Notes: a model not told the origin generated them from the sequence alone. Positions 24,559 to 34,088 are shown, numbered from the stretch's first letter. The stretch is 64,000 bases of DNA from Nocardiopsis sp. YSL2 (GCF_030555055.1 NZ_JAMOAO010000001.1:5456001-5520000); one strand, 5' to 3'. Translations and numbers: made by a program.

Positions 24559-25926
24559 ATGCCCGGCCTGTTCGACGGTGTCCTCAACCACGGCCCCGTG
24601 GGTCCGCTGACCGATGACACCGCCTGGCTCCAGGCCCTGCTCGACACCGAGGCCGCGCTCGCGCGCGCCCTGGCCGACACCGGGTCGATCACTCCGGACC
24701 GGGCCGAGACGATCGCCTCCGCCTGCGCCGCGGACCGCTACGACCCCGACGCCCTGGGGCGGGCCGCCGCGGGCGGAGGCAATCCGGTCATCCCGCTGGT
24801 CAAGGAGCTCACCGCCGCCGTGCGCGAGGTCGATCCGGAGGCCGCGCGCCACGTCCACCAGGGCGCCACCAGCCAGGACGTCATGGACACCGCCGCCATG
24901 CTGGTGGCCCGCCGCGCCGGACGGGCCGTCCTGGTCGATCTGGCCGACCTCACCGCCGGGCTGCGCGACCTGGCCGCCCGCCACCGCACCACGCCCATGC
25001 CCGGGCGCACCCTGCTCCAACAGGCGCTGCCCACCACCTTCGGGGCGGTCGCCGCCGGCTGGGCCCACGGCCTGTCCGAGGCCGCCGACCGGCTCGACGC
25101 CGTGCTGCGGACCGGGCTGGCGGTCCAGCTCGGCGGCGCCGTGGGCACCCTGGCCTCCCTGGGGCCCGAGGGCCCCGCCGTGACCGCGGCCCTGGCGACC
25201 CGCCTGGACCTGCCCGAACCCGTCCTGCCCTGGCACACCGAACGCGGTCGCGTCGCCGACCTGGCCGGCGCCCTGGGGCGGGTCTGCGGCGCCGTCGGCA
25301 CCAGCGCGCAGGACATCGTCCTGCTCGCCCAGACCGAGGTCGGCGAGGTGACCGAGGACGGCGGCCCCGGCGTCGGCGGGTCCTCCACGCTTCCGCACAA
25401 GCGCAACCCCGTCGCCGCCGTCAGCGCGCTGGCCGCCGCCCGCCAGGCGCCCGGACTGGTCGCCACCCTCCTGGCCGCCCAGATCCAGGAGCACCAGCGG
25501 GCGGCCGGCGCCTGGCACTCCGAGTGGCTGCCCCTGACCGACCTGCTGCGCCGCACCGGCAGCGCGGTGTCCTGGCTGCGGACCGGCGCCACGAGGCTGC
25601 GGGTGCACCCCGAGCGCATGCGCGCCAACCTCGACGCCACCGCGGGACTGGCCCTGAGCGAGCGCGTCACCACCGACCTGGCGCCGGAACTGGGCCGGCT
25701 CGACGCCCACCGGCTGGTCACCGCGGCCTGCGAGCGGACCGCGGCCACCGGCCGCCCCCTGGCCGAGGTCCTGGCCGAGCACCTGGCGGGCACCCGCACC
25801 CGCGAGCGGATCGAGACACTGCTGGACCCGGCGGGCTACCTGGGCGCCGCCGCGGAGTTCACCGACCGGGTCACCGCGGCCGGAGGCCGGCGGGGCCGGA
25901 CGAGCACCGACGAAGGACGAGCATGA
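24559..25926 (+). CDS. pcaB: 3-carboxy-cis,cis-muconate cycloisomerase
   Basis: 455 residues of the fumarase/aspartase superfamily. Signatures: HVHQGATSQDVMDTA (second conserved region with catalytic His) and the flexible loop GVGGSSTLPHKRNPVAAV with the catalytic Ser. It lactonises 3-carboxymuconate to 4-carboxymuconolactone. Adenylosuccinate lyase is excluded by context and by the PcaB-like start FDGVLNHGPVGPLTDDTAW. ATG 24559 follows GAGGAAC, 12 bases after pcaG. The stop overlaps the next start as ATGA. Confidence 0.95.
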   Translation: MPGLFDGVLNHGPVGPLTDDTAWLQALLDTEAALARALADTGSITPDRAETIASACAADRYDPDALGRAAAGGGNPVIPLVKELTAAVREVDPEAARHVHQGATSQDVMDTAAMLVARRAGRAVLVDLADLTAGLRDLAARHRTTPMPGRTLLQQALPTTFGAVAAGWAHGLSEAADRLDAVLRTGLAVQLGGAVGTLASLGPEGPAVTAALATRLDLPEPVLPWHTERGRVADLAGALGRVCGAVGTSAQDIVLLAQTEVGEVTEDGGPGVGGSSTLPHKRNPVAAVSALAAARQAPGLVATLLAAQIQEHQRAAGAWHSEWLPLTDLLRRTGSAVSWLRTGATRLRVHPERMRANLDATAGLALSERVTTDLAPELGRLDAHRLVTAACERTAATGRPLAEVLAEHLAGTRTRERIETLLDPAGYLGAAAEFTDRVTAAGGRRGRTSTDEGRA

Positions 25927-27056
25927 GCGTTGACCTGTACTACACCGAGAGCGGACCCGCCGACGCCCCGCCCCTGGTCCTGGCGGGATCCCTGGGCGCC
26001 ACCGTGGACATGTGGGAGCCCCAGGCGCAGGCGCTCTCCGCGGTCTTCCGCGTGATCCGGATCGACCACCGCGGCCACGGGGGCTCACCCGTGCCCGAGG
26101 GCCCCTACTCCATGGCCGACCTGGGCGGGGACGTCGTGCGGCTGCTCGACCGGCTGGGGATCGGGCGCGCCCATGTCGCGGGGCTGTCCATCGGCGGCAT
26201 GGTCGGCCAGTGGCTCGCGCTGCACGCGCCCGAGCGCGTGGACCGCCTCGCGCTGCTGGCCACCTCCGCGCACATGGGCCCCGCCCGGAACTGGCGCGAC
26301 CGTGCCGACCTGGTGCGGCGCGAGGGCACCGGCGCCGTCGCCGACTCCGTGGTCGAGCGCTGGTTCACCCCCGACTACGCCAAGGCGCACCCCGCCGAGG
26401 TCGCCGTCCTGCGCGAGGGGATCGCCGCGACGGCCGCCGAGGGCTACGCGGGCTGCTGCGGCGCCATCGAGAACTGGGACGTCCGCGAGGACCTGGGGAG
26501 GATCCAGGCGCCCACCCTGGTCGTCTCCGGCGCCGACGACCCGGCGACCCCGCCGTCGGAGCACGGGGCCCTGATCGCCGAACGCGTCCCGGGCGCTCGA
26601 CTGGCGGTCCTGGACGAGGCGGCCCACCTGCTCTCATGGGAACAGAGCGCCAAGGTCAACACCCTGCTGACCGCCCACTTCACCGCAGGCGACCGCGCCT
26701 CCGCGGGGATGCGGGTGCGCCGCAGTGTCCTCGGGGACGCGCACGTGGACCGCGCCGAGGCGCACAAGACGCCCTTCACCGAACCGTTCCAGGACCTCAT
26801 CACCCGCTACGCCTGGGGCGAGATCTGGACCCGGCCGGGACTGGACCGCCGCACGCGCAGCTGCATGGTGCTGACCGCGCTGGTCGCGCACGGCCACTGG
26901 GCCGAGTTGGCGATGCATGTGCGCGCGGCCCTGCGCAACGGGCTGACCAGGGACGACATCGGCGAGGTGTTCCTGCAGGCCGCGATCTACTGCGGCGTCC
27001 CCGCCACCAACAAGGCCTTCGCGGTCGCCCAGGAGGTCTTCGCCGAGCACGACTGA
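25923..27056 (+). CDS. pcaL: Fused 3-oxoadipate enol-lactonase / 4-carboxymuconolactone decarboxylase
   Basis: 377 residues in two domains. Residues 1 to about 255 are an alpha/beta hydrolase (PcaD) with nucleophile elbow AGLSIGGMVG, Asp in SGADDPATP and His in DEAAHLLSWE. From about residue 258 comes a carboxymuconolactone decarboxylase (PcaC) domain: RRSVLGDAHVDRAEAHKTPF, TRSCMVLTALVAHGHWAEL, EVFLQAAIYCGVPATNKAF. Together they convert 4-carboxymuconolactone to 3-oxoadipate in two steps. This fusion is typical of actinobacteria. ATG 25923 overlaps the pcaB stop. It is the last gene of the operon and is followed by a terminator. Confidence 0.95.
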   Translation: MSVDLYYTESGPADAPPLVLAGSLGATVDMWEPQAQALSAVFRVIRIDHRGHGGSPVPEGPYSMADLGGDVVRLLDRLGIGRAHVAGLSIGGMVGQWLALHAPERVDRLALLATSAHMGPARNWRDRADLVRREGTGAVADSVVERWFTPDYAKAHPAEVAVLREGIAATAAEGYAGCCGAIENWDVREDLGRIQAPTLVVSGADDPATPPSEHGALIAERVPGARLAVLDEAAHLLSWEQSAKVNTLLTAHFTAGDRASAGMRVRRSVLGDAHVDRAEAHKTPFTEPFQDLITRYAWGEIWTRPGLDRRTRSCMVLTALVAHGHWAELAMHVRAALRNGLTRDDIGEVFLQAAIYCGVPATNKAFAVAQEVFAEHD

Positions 27057-27064
27057 CCACCGCA

Positions 27065-27096
27065 GGGCCGGGGTCGGGAACGCCCGGACCCGGCCC
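27065..27096. terminator. Terminator between convergent pcaL and DUF574 gene
   Basis: GGGCCGGG and CCCGGCCC arms with an inner GGG/CCC pair and AACG loop, interrupted by a small mismatch, nine bases past the pcaL stop and 13 before the end of the opposing gene. Confidence 0.6.
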
Positions 27097-27108
27097 CGGG
27101 GCGGCGGA

Positions 27109-27945
27109 TCAGCGCCGGAAGGCGACGCCCGACAACTCCCACAGCTTGCTCTCGGCCGACTCGGGCCGGAACCGGGGGTCGGCGCCGGGCATGCGCCAGG
27201 TGGCGCAGTCCACGGCGAAGGGGCCCTCGTCGCGTCCGTCGAGCCACGGGCTGGCCATCTCCAGGCCGTCGAAGACCACGGCGGCCTCCTCGGGGCTGCG
27301 CACGCGGCCCCACGGCGTGCCGAAGGACAGGATCTTGTCGGTCATCCAGACCGCGGCGTCCGGGTCGTCGGAGACGATGTGCGAGAAGATGACGCACGAG
27401 CCCGGGGCCAGCCGGTCCATGAGTCGGCGCACCATGCCGAACGGGTCGCTGTCGTCGGGCAGGCAGTGCAGGAGCGACACCAGCATCACGCACAGCGGCC
27501 GGTCGAGGTCCAGGAGCCGGGTGGTCTCGGGGGCGCCGAGGATGCCGTCGGTGTCACGGATGTCGGCCAGCAGGAAGCTCGTCCTGACACTGTCGTCGAT
27601 CAGCGCGCGGCCGTGCGAGAGCACGATGGGGTCGTGGTCGACGTAGACGACCCTGGCCTCGGGGTTGTGCCGCTGGGCCGCGTGGTGGGTGTTGTCGGCG
27701 GTGGGCAGGCCGGCGCCCAGATCGAGGAACTGGTCCACTCCCTGGGAGGCGACGTATTCGACCGCCCGCGCGAGATAGGCGCGGTTGTCATTGGCGAAGG
27801 TGACCAGTTCGGGAATACCGTTCGCGAGGGCCTCGCACGCTTTGCGATCCGCCTCGAAGTTGTCCTTTCCGCCGAGCAGGAAATCGTACATGCGTGCGAT
27901 GCTGGGGGTTTCCATGTCGATGTTGGGGGGGAAGCGGTCAGCCAT
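27109..27945 (-). CDS. SAM-dependent methyltransferase, DUF574 family (Methyltransf_19)
   Basis: 278 residues. The family opening PNIDMETPSIARMYDFLLGG and KDNFEADR are clear, followed by the SAM-binding region QFLDLGAGLPTADNTHHAAQ, YVDHDPIVLSHGRALI and the later PLCVMLVSLLHCLPDDSDPF. DUF574 proteins are abundant paralogues in streptomycetes and their relatives; their substrates are unknown. ATG 27945 begins the conserved sequence. No strong ribosome site precedes it. The gene stands alone between the pca operon and the SWIM/SNF2 pair. Confidence 0.9.
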   Translation of the reverse strand: MADRFPPNIDMETPSIARMYDFLLGGKDNFEADRKACEALANGIPELVTFANDNRAYLARAVEYVASQGVDQFLDLGAGLPTADNTHHAAQRHNPEARVVYVDHDPIVLSHGRALIDDSVRTSFLLADIRDTDGILGAPETTRLLDLDRPLCVMLVSLLHCLPDDSDPFGMVRRLMDRLAPGSCVIFSHIVSDDPDAAVWMTDKILSFGTPWGRVRSPEEAAVVFDGLEMASPWLDGRDEGPFAVDCATWRMPGADPRFRPESAESKLWELSGVAFRR

Positions 27946-28062
27946 CGAGGGGCACCAATCCGGTCGGTCGGGCGGAGATGATCTCCAGGCGAATCGTAAC
28001 CGTGTTCCACCGTTCCCATGGGCGTTTTGAGAACTCCGGTGACGGGATTTCGACGGCCATTC

Positions 28063-28770
28063 TCATGTCCGGGCGGGTGTGAATGCGGGGATCTCGTCGG
28101 CGAGCGTTCCCGGCGCCGCGGCCCGTACACGCGCACCGGCACCGGAGGGGGCGGAGAAAGGGGAGGGCAGGGGTGGAGCGGACCAGAACCCGGCCGCCGT
28201 GCCCGCCACGGCGCCGCCCGACCCGCCCCCGTCCGACTCCTCGGCGGCATCGGCCTCCGGCGGACCGGCGGGCGGCTCGGCCTCCTCCCGAACCCCGGCG
28301 GCGCCGACCCGCGCGACCAGCTCCCGGCGCGCACGCCCGCACCAGGCGGCCAGGGTGAAGGGGTCGCGGTCGGCCTCGCGCCCCAGCGCGGCCACCGCGG
28401 CGGCCAGGTGCGCGCACCGCCCCCGCCACTCGTCGCACGAGCAGTGGGCCACCAGGTCGCCCCAGCCGCGCGGCACCAGGTCCAGGCCCAGGAGGGAGAA
28501 CACCCGCGCCGCCTCGGGCGGCAGCTCCCCCGCCAGCAGCCGCGCCCGGAACACGGGCTGCGAGGCCAGCGCAGCGCAGGCGCGCTCCCACTCGTGGTCG
28601 GGGAAGACCGGCCGGATCAGGCTCACCTCGAAGCCGCCGCGCACCCGCGCGACCACCTCGCCCCCACGCACCGCGAGCCGTTCGACCGCCGGCGGCACGG
28701 GCGCCGGGACGGCCGGTCCCGTGCTCGCGCCCAGGGCCTGTTCCAGCAGCGCCGACCACGACCCGCTCAT
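28063..28770 (-). CDS. SWIM zinc-finger protein, partner of SNF2 helicase
   Basis: 235 residues. The SWIM motif CSCDEWRGRCAHLAAAVAAL (CxC, then CxH) lies near residues 110-130. The N-terminal half has FEVSLIRPVFPDHEWERACA and PPEAARVFSLLGLDLVPRGW. The C-terminal third is low-complexity, rich in Gly, Ala, Pro and Glu, and probably disordered. ATG 28770 overlaps the stop of the SNF2 gene (ATGA), so the two are translationally coupled. Such SWIM/SNF2 pairs recur in actinobacteria; a role in DNA repair or chromatin-like remodelling is assumed by family and unproven. Confidence 0.85.
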   Translation of the reverse strand: MSGSWSALLEQALGASTGPAVPAPVPPAVERLAVRGGEVVARVRGGFEVSLIRPVFPDHEWERACAALASQPVFRARLLAGELPPEAARVFSLLGLDLVPRGWGDLVAHCSCDEWRGRCAHLAAAVAALGREADRDPFTLAAWCGRARRELVARVGAAGVREEAEPPAGPPEADAAEESDGGGSGGAVAGTAAGFWSAPPLPSPFSAPSGAGARVRAAAPGTLADEIPAFTPART

Positions 28771-31700
28771 CCGGCCACCGCCTCCGGCGCCAGGCGCACG
28801 ACCTCGCGCAGATCCGCCACCGACAGCCCCGCAAGCCACTGCTCGCCGGTGGCCACCGCCCCGTCGGCCAGCGCGCTCTTGCGCTCGATCATCTCGTCCA
28901 CCCGTTCCTCCACGGTGCCCACGCACACCATCTTGCGCACCTGCACGTCGCGCCGCTGCCCGATCCGGAACGCCCGGTCGGTGGCCTGGTTTTCCACCGC
29001 CGGGTTCCACCACCGGTCCACGTGCACGACGTGGTTGGCCGCGGTCAGGTTCAGCCCCGTGCCCGCCGCCTTGAGCGAGAGCAGGAACACCATCGGCCCC
29101 GACACGCTCTGGAAGTGCTCGGTCATCCGCTCGCGCTCGGCCCGCGGCGTCCCGCCGTGCAGCCACAGCACCGGAACGCCGGTCCGCGCCGCGAGGTAGG
29201 GCGCCAGGCGCTCACCGAACCGCGCGTACTGCGTGAAGCACAGCGCCTTGTCGCCCTCGGCCACCGCCTCGCCCAGGATCGACTCCAACCGGTCGAGCTT
29301 GCCCGAGCGGCCCGACAGCGCCGAACCGTCGCCCAGGAACTGCGCCGGGTGGTTGCAGATCTGCTTGAGCCGCGACATCGTCGCCAGCACCAGGCCCTTG
29401 CGCTCCTTCTCGTCGGCCTCGGACATGCGCTGGGCCATCTCGTCCACGACCGCCTTGTACAGGGAGGCCTGTTCCGGGGTGAGCGTGCACCAGGTCCGCA
29501 TCTCCTGCTTCTCCGGCAGGTCGGCGATGATGGAGCGGTCGGTCTTGAGCCGGCGCAGCACGAACGGACCCGTCAGCCGGCGCACCAGGTCGGTTCCCGT
29601 GCCGGACCCCGGACCCGCGCCGTCGCCGTCGGCCGCGGCCTCGGCCGGGTCGGCCACCGCGCGCTGGAAGTCCTGGGCCGAGCCCAGCAGCCCCGGGTTG
29701 GCGAACTCCATCACCGACCACAGCTCGCCCAGGTTGTTCTCCACCGGCGTTCCGGTCAGCGCGATCCGGGTCGCGGCGGGCAGGGCCCGCACCGCGCGCG
29801 CCTGCCGGGTGGCGTGGTTCTTCAGCGCCTGGGCCTCGTCGCACACCACCCGGTGCCAGGGCAGCGCGGCCAACTCGTCGTCGCGCGCCACCACCCCGTA
29901 GGTGGTCACCACCAGGTCGCAGGCGCCCACCAGCCGTGCCAGTGCGTTGCCGCCCGGCCGGTCCGTCCCGTGCTGGACGTGCACCCGCAGCTCCGGGGCG
30001 AACCGCGCCGCCTCACGCCGCCAGTTGCCCACCAAGGAGACCGGGCACACCAGCAGGGTGGGGCCCGGGGCGGGCCCCTCGGCCCGCTCGTCGGTGAGCA
30101 GCGCCAGGAGCTGCACGGTCTTGCCCAGGCCCATGTCGTCGGCCAGGACCGCGCCCAGGCCCAGCTCGCCCAGGAACCGCAGCCAGGCCGCTCCCCGGTC
30201 CTGGTAGGGGCGCAGGGTCCCGGTGAAGCCCGGGGGAGCACCCATCGGCCGCGGCTCGGCCTTGGCCCCGCCGTCCAGCAGCGCGCCCAGCGGGCCGTCG
30301 GCCACCACGTCGGAGACCGGCAGCGGCACCGCGGGGTCCGCGCCGACCGCCATCCGCAGCGCCTGGTCCCGGCGCATGGAACCGCGCTTGCGGAGCAGGT
30401 CCAGAGCGGCGCCGACCCGCTCGGGGTCCATCTCCATCCACCGGCCCCGCACCCGCACCAGCGAGCGCTTGAGCCGTGCCAGCTCGGCCAGTTCCGCCAG
30501 TTCGGACTCCTCCAGGGGCCGGTCGGAGCCGGTGCCGCGCAGCAGCGCCTCGAAGGAGACGTCGACCAGGTCGGTGGGTCCGACCCCGCCGCGCCGCCGC
30601 TTGCGCGGCTCGTCGTCGACCGCCATGCGCAGGGTGAGCGGACCGCGTCCGCTCCACTCGGGCAGGACGACCGCGAACCCGGCGGCGCCCAGCCGCGGCG
30701 CCGCCCGGCCCACGAACTCCTCGGCGCCGGCGGTGTTCAGCGGCAGCCGCGCCGGGGCGAGGTCGGACAGGGCACGGTGCAGGGCGGGGTAGTGCCGGGC
30801 CGCCCGGCGCAGGTCCGCCAGCGCGGTCGTGCCGACGTCGTCGGGCAGCCACGCCGCGCCCTCGCCCAGCCACACCTGTTCCAGCGGCAGGCGCAGACCG
30901 GGGTCGCTGTCCGAGCGCACCCAGAACTCCACCTGCCAGGGGCCGTCCCGGTCGGGTTCGCGCAGCAGGAACAGCAGCCGCGCCCGGCCCGCGCCGCGCA
31001 CGCGCTCACGCCATCGGCGCAGCGGCCCGCGCAGCTCCTGGGCGGTGTCGGCGTCCACGCGGGTGAGCTCACCGGTCAGCGCCGCCGCCAGCCGTGCGGC
31101 GGGAGCGGTCTCGGCGTTCCGGTCGAGGGCGGGCCGGGCCGGCGCGGGTGCCAGGCGCCGGGCGGCGGCGTCGGTGAGCAGTTCCAGGGGGGCCAGGACG
31201 CACGCGCGGGCGGGGGAGTCGTTCCCGGTCAGGTGGGCGTGCGCGCTCGGCGGCAGGGCGGCGGTGAGGGCGGCCAGGTGCTCCTCGGCGGTGTCCATCG
31301 GCGCGGGCCGCCAGCGCGCCCGGGGCGGGTCGCCCACGAGGTCGGGCAGCACGGCCCCGGCGGTCACGAGCCGCTCGGCGAAATCGTGCACCGCCGCCAG
31401 GTGGACCAGCGACGGCCCCGGGGCCGGAACGGTGGTGCCCGCGAGACCGGGCAGCACGATGTCGGCGTCGGCCGCGCTCAGGGACAGCCCCGGGACCCGC
31501 CAGGGCGACCGGACGCCCTCCTCGGGCGCCGCGTCCGCTCGGGAGGGGCAGGGGGCGGTGCCGTCGCCGGGCAGGCGCACGACCAGGCCGGTGTCCTGAG
31601 CCCGTTCGGCCACGGGTCCGGCGCCCGTCGACGCGAGGAGGGCGCGCAGGGTGTCGGCGTCGGCCGCGCGGGGGTGCGCCGGGGGGCCGTCCGCGGACGC

Positions 31701-31805
31701 GCTCGCCCCGGACGGGCCCCCGTCCGCCTCACCCCACAGCACCAGTGCGTCCCTGACCCACGCGCCGTGCACGACCCGCACGCGGCCTCCCGTCATCGCG
31801 TCCAT
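28767..31805 (-). CDS. SNF2-family DEAD/DEAH helicase (HelZ-like)
   Basis: 1,012 residues. The C-terminal half is a complete SNF2 ATPase: LADDMGLGKTVQLLALL (Walker A, motif I), VVTTYGVVARD, VVCDEAQALKNH (motif II), IALTGTPVENNLGELWSVME (motif III), then helicase C with FQSVSGPMVFLLSLKAAGTG, HVDRWWNPAVENQATDRAFR and IGQRRDVQV. The N-terminal 450 residues are a variable region preceding a bacterial SNF2_N domain of the HepA type. The start ATG 31805 looks leaderless, with CATACT (31818-31813 on the minus strand) seven bases upstream. Coupled by ATGA to the SWIM gene. Confidence 0.92.
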   Translation of the reverse strand: MDAMTGGRVRVVHGAWVRDALVLWGEADGGPSGASASADGPPAHPRAADADTLRALLASTGAGPVAERAQDTGLVVRLPGDGTAPCPSRADAAPEEGVRSPWRVPGLSLSAADADIVLPGLAGTTVPAPGPSLVHLAAVHDFAERLVTAGAVLPDLVGDPPRARWRPAPMDTAEEHLAALTAALPPSAHAHLTGNDSPARACVLAPLELLTDAAARRLAPAPARPALDRNAETAPAARLAAALTGELTRVDADTAQELRGPLRRWRERVRGAGRARLLFLLREPDRDGPWQVEFWVRSDSDPGLRLPLEQVWLGEGAAWLPDDVGTTALADLRRAARHYPALHRALSDLAPARLPLNTAGAEEFVGRAAPRLGAAGFAVVLPEWSGRGPLTLRMAVDDEPRKRRRGGVGPTDLVDVSFEALLRGTGSDRPLEESELAELAELARLKRSLVRVRGRWMEMDPERVGAALDLLRKRGSMRRDQALRMAVGADPAVPLPVSDVVADGPLGALLDGGAKAEPRPMGAPPGFTGTLRPYQDRGAAWLRFLGELGLGAVLADDMGLGKTVQLLALLTDERAEGPAPGPTLLVCPVSLVGNWRREAARFAPELRVHVQHGTDRPGGNALARLVGACDLVVTTYGVVARDDELAALPWHRVVCDEAQALKNHATRQARAVRALPAATRIALTGTPVENNLGELWSVMEFANPGLLGSAQDFQRAVADPAEAAADGDGAGPGSGTGTDLVRRLTGPFVLRRLKTDRSIIADLPEKQEMRTWCTLTPEQASLYKAVVDEMAQRMSEADEKERKGLVLATMSRLKQICNHPAQFLGDGSALSGRSGKLDRLESILGEAVAEGDKALCFTQYARFGERLAPYLAARTGVPVLWLHGGTPRAERERMTEHFQSVSGPMVFLLSLKAAGTGLNLTAANHVVHVDRWWNPAVENQATDRAFRIGQRRDVQVRKMVCVGTVEERVDEMIERKSALADGAVATGEQWLAGLSVADLREVVRLAPEAVAG

Positions 31806-31847
31806 CGGCCCCAGTATGGCCGGGGCCGACGACAGCCCGGGACGCCG

Positions 31848-33257
31848 TCACAGCCGTTCGGGGGCCTCGTTCCCGACCGCTTCGATGCCCTCGCGCATCC
31901 GGGTCCGCCACAGCAGCAGGCCGCCGACGACGAAGAACACGATGAGGGAGAGGATCGCGACCCGGTAGCCGCCGGTGAGGCTCACCGCGATGGTGACCGC
32001 GAGCGACCCCAGGAACGTCGATCCCCGGTCGGAGATCTGGTAGAGGCTGAAGTACTCCGCCTCGCGGCCCGGAGGGATCAACTGGGAGAACAGCGCTCGG
32101 GCCAGCGACTGCGTGCCGCCCAGGACCAGGCCGATGCCCACGCCCATCGCCACGAACAGCGGGACGTTGCCCGCCGGCAGGAAGTAGGCGAGGGCGACCA
32201 GCAGGCACCACACCGCCAGGCTGCCCAGGACCGTGGCCTTGCTGCCCGCCACCCGGGCCACGCGCCCGGCCAGGAAGGCTCCGGCGAAGGCGACGAACTG
32301 GATGACCAGGATGGTCATGATCAGCGCGTCCTCCCCCAGGCCCAGGTCCTGGGTCGCGAACGGCGCAGCGTAGCGGATGGCCGCCTGCACACCGTCGTTG
32401 AACAGGATGAACGCCAGCAGGAACAGGATGGTGTTGGGGTAGCGGCGCATGTCGCGCAGGGTGTGGGCGAACTGGCGCAGGGAGCCCCCGGCGGCCCGAC
32501 CCGGCCCCTTCCCCACGGCCAGGGCACCGTAGCGGTCGCGCAGCGGCCGGACCGACAGGACCGTGAAGCCCGCCCACCACAGGCCCACGGACACGAACGC
32601 GATCCGCACGGCGTGGCCGGTGTCGATGCCCAGCGAGTCCGCCGAGAGCACCAGGCCCAGGTGGACGGCGAGCAGCAGGGCGCCGCCGAGGTAGCCGATG
32701 CCCCACCCCGCGACCGACACCCGGTCGCGTTCGTCCGGGGTGGCGATCTCCGGCAGGAACGCGTTGTAGACCACGATCGAGAGTCCGTACAGGACGTTGG
32801 CCAGCACGAACAGCACCGACGCCGCGTGGTATCCGTCGGTGGCCGCGTACAGGCCCGCGGTGCACGCCGAGCCGCCCAGGGCCAGCCAGAGCAGCCAGCG
32901 CCTCTTGTGCCGGGAGCGGTCGACCATGGCGCCGACCGAGGGCAGCAGGACGATCTGGAGCAGGATCGCCAGGGTGGTCAGCGCCGGGTAGAGCGCGTTG
33001 GGGTGCAGCGTGAACCAGTCCACGCCCAGCGGGGCCAGGGCCAGGGAGGAGTCCTGGCACGCCGCCGCGTCGGCGGCCCCCGCGGAGGCACACGCCAGGG
33101 TGCTCATGTAGGGGCCGATGAGGACGGTCACCACGGACGTGATGAACACCGAGTTGGCCCAGTCGTACAGGTACCAGCCGCGCTGCTCGCGTCTGCGCTG
33201 TCGCGGATCGGGGGAGGGCGAGTTGTCCGCTCTCGGTGCGGGAGGGGCGTCGGCCAT
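31848..33257 (-). CDS. MFS transporter, UMF1 (Atg22-like) family
   Basis: 469 residues with about 12 membrane helices. The UMF1 opening RGWYLYDWANSVFITSVVTV is diagnostic; other marks are VGAMVDRSRHKRRWLL, NAFLPEIATPDERDRVSVAG and LILFNDGVQ-like AFILFNDGVQAAIRYAAPF. The family resembles yeast vacuolar amino acid effluxer Atg22; bacterial substrates are unknown. ATG 33257 lies six bases after the stop of the glycerophosphodiesterase gene, so the two form an operon. Confidence 0.9.
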   Translation of the reverse strand: MADAPPAPRADNSPSPDPRQRRREQRGWYLYDWANSVFITSVVTVLIGPYMSTLACASAGAADAAACQDSSLALAPLGVDWFTLHPNALYPALTTLAILLQIVLLPSVGAMVDRSRHKRRWLLWLALGGSACTAGLYAATDGYHAASVLFVLANVLYGLSIVVYNAFLPEIATPDERDRVSVAGWGIGYLGGALLLAVHLGLVLSADSLGIDTGHAVRIAFVSVGLWWAGFTVLSVRPLRDRYGALAVGKGPGRAAGGSLRQFAHTLRDMRRYPNTILFLLAFILFNDGVQAAIRYAAPFATQDLGLGEDALIMTILVIQFVAFAGAFLAGRVARVAGSKATVLGSLAVWCLLVALAYFLPAGNVPLFVAMGVGIGLVLGGTQSLARALFSQLIPPGREAEYFSLYQISDRGSTFLGSLAVTIAVSLTGGYRVAILSLIVFFVVGGLLLWRTRMREGIEAVGNEAPERL

Positions 33258-33263
33258 GGGGGA

Positions 33264-34088
33264 CTATCCGTTCTGGAGGGTGCTGTCGGCGCCGGGGTCG
33301 GCGCCCGGCCACAGGCCGCGGCGGACCATGATCTCCTTGAGCGCGAGCGTGTTGTCGGTGACGATGCCGTCCACGCCCGCGTCGATCAGGCGCTCCATCA
33401 CCGCGGGTTCGTTGATGGTCCACACGTGGACCTGCAGGCCCCGCCGGTGCGCGGTGCGGATGAGGTCCCGGCTCAGGACGGGGAAGGACCCCTGGCGCAG
33501 GGGGATCTGCGCGCAGACCGGGGCGCGGCCGATCAGCGGCCGCAGCGGCCGCCAGAGCGAGGCCAGGCGCAGGCGCACCACGTCGAGGGGGCCGCAGGAG
33601 GTGGCGACCGGGTGGTCGAACAGGCGGCGGGCGCGGTCGAGCCGCCGCTGGTCGAAGGAGCCCACGCACACCCGGTCCCAGGCCTGGGTGCGGCGCAGCA
33701 CGTCCAGGAGGGGTTCCACCGCCGCGTCCGACTTCAGGTCGATGTTGAACCGGGCCTCGGGCCAGGTGCCGAGCAGGTCCTCCAGGACGGGCACGGGCTC
33801 GCTCCCGGCCACGCGGGCCCGGGCGACCTCGTGGTAGGGGAGGTCGCCGATGGCGCCGCTCATGTCGGTGGCGCGGTCCAGCGTGTGGTCGTGGAAGGCC
33901 ATCAGGACGCCGTCGCTGGTGGCGTGCACGTCCGTCTCCAGGTACGTGTAGCCCAGGTCCACGGCGTGCTGGAAGGCGACCGCGGTGTTCTCCAGCTCGG
34001 TCCGGCGTACTCCCTGGCCGTCGGTGAACCACCCGCCGCGGTGGGCGAGCGCCAGGGGAGGGCGTGGGGAGAGGTAGGCGTCTGTCAC
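33264..34088 (-). CDS. Glycerophosphodiester phosphodiesterase
   Basis: 274 residues, cytoplasmic GDPD TIM-barrel enzyme that hydrolyses glycerophosphodiesters to glycerol-3-phosphate and an alcohol. Catalytic and metal residues are in ALAHRGGW (His, Arg), RTELENTAVAF, YLETDVHATSDGVLMAFHD (Glu, Asp, His), RFNIDLKSD and the closing VHVWTINEPAVMERLIDAGV. GTG 34088 is chosen because a leaderless -10 (CATACT, 34100-34095 on the minus strand) is six bases away and no ribosome site is seen. It precedes the UMF1 transporter by six bases. Confidence 0.92.
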   Translation of the reverse strand: MTDAYLSPRPPLALAHRGGWFTDGQGVRRTELENTAVAFQHAVDLGYTYLETDVHATSDGVLMAFHDHTLDRATDMSGAIGDLPYHEVARARVAGSEPVPVLEDLLGTWPEARFNIDLKSDAAVEPLLDVLRRTQAWDRVCVGSFDQRRLDRARRLFDHPVATSCGPLDVVRLRLASLWRPLRPLIGRAPVCAQIPLRQGSFPVLSRDLIRTAHRRGLQVHVWTINEPAVMERLIDAGVDGIVTDNTLALKEIMVRRGLWPGADPGADSTLQNG

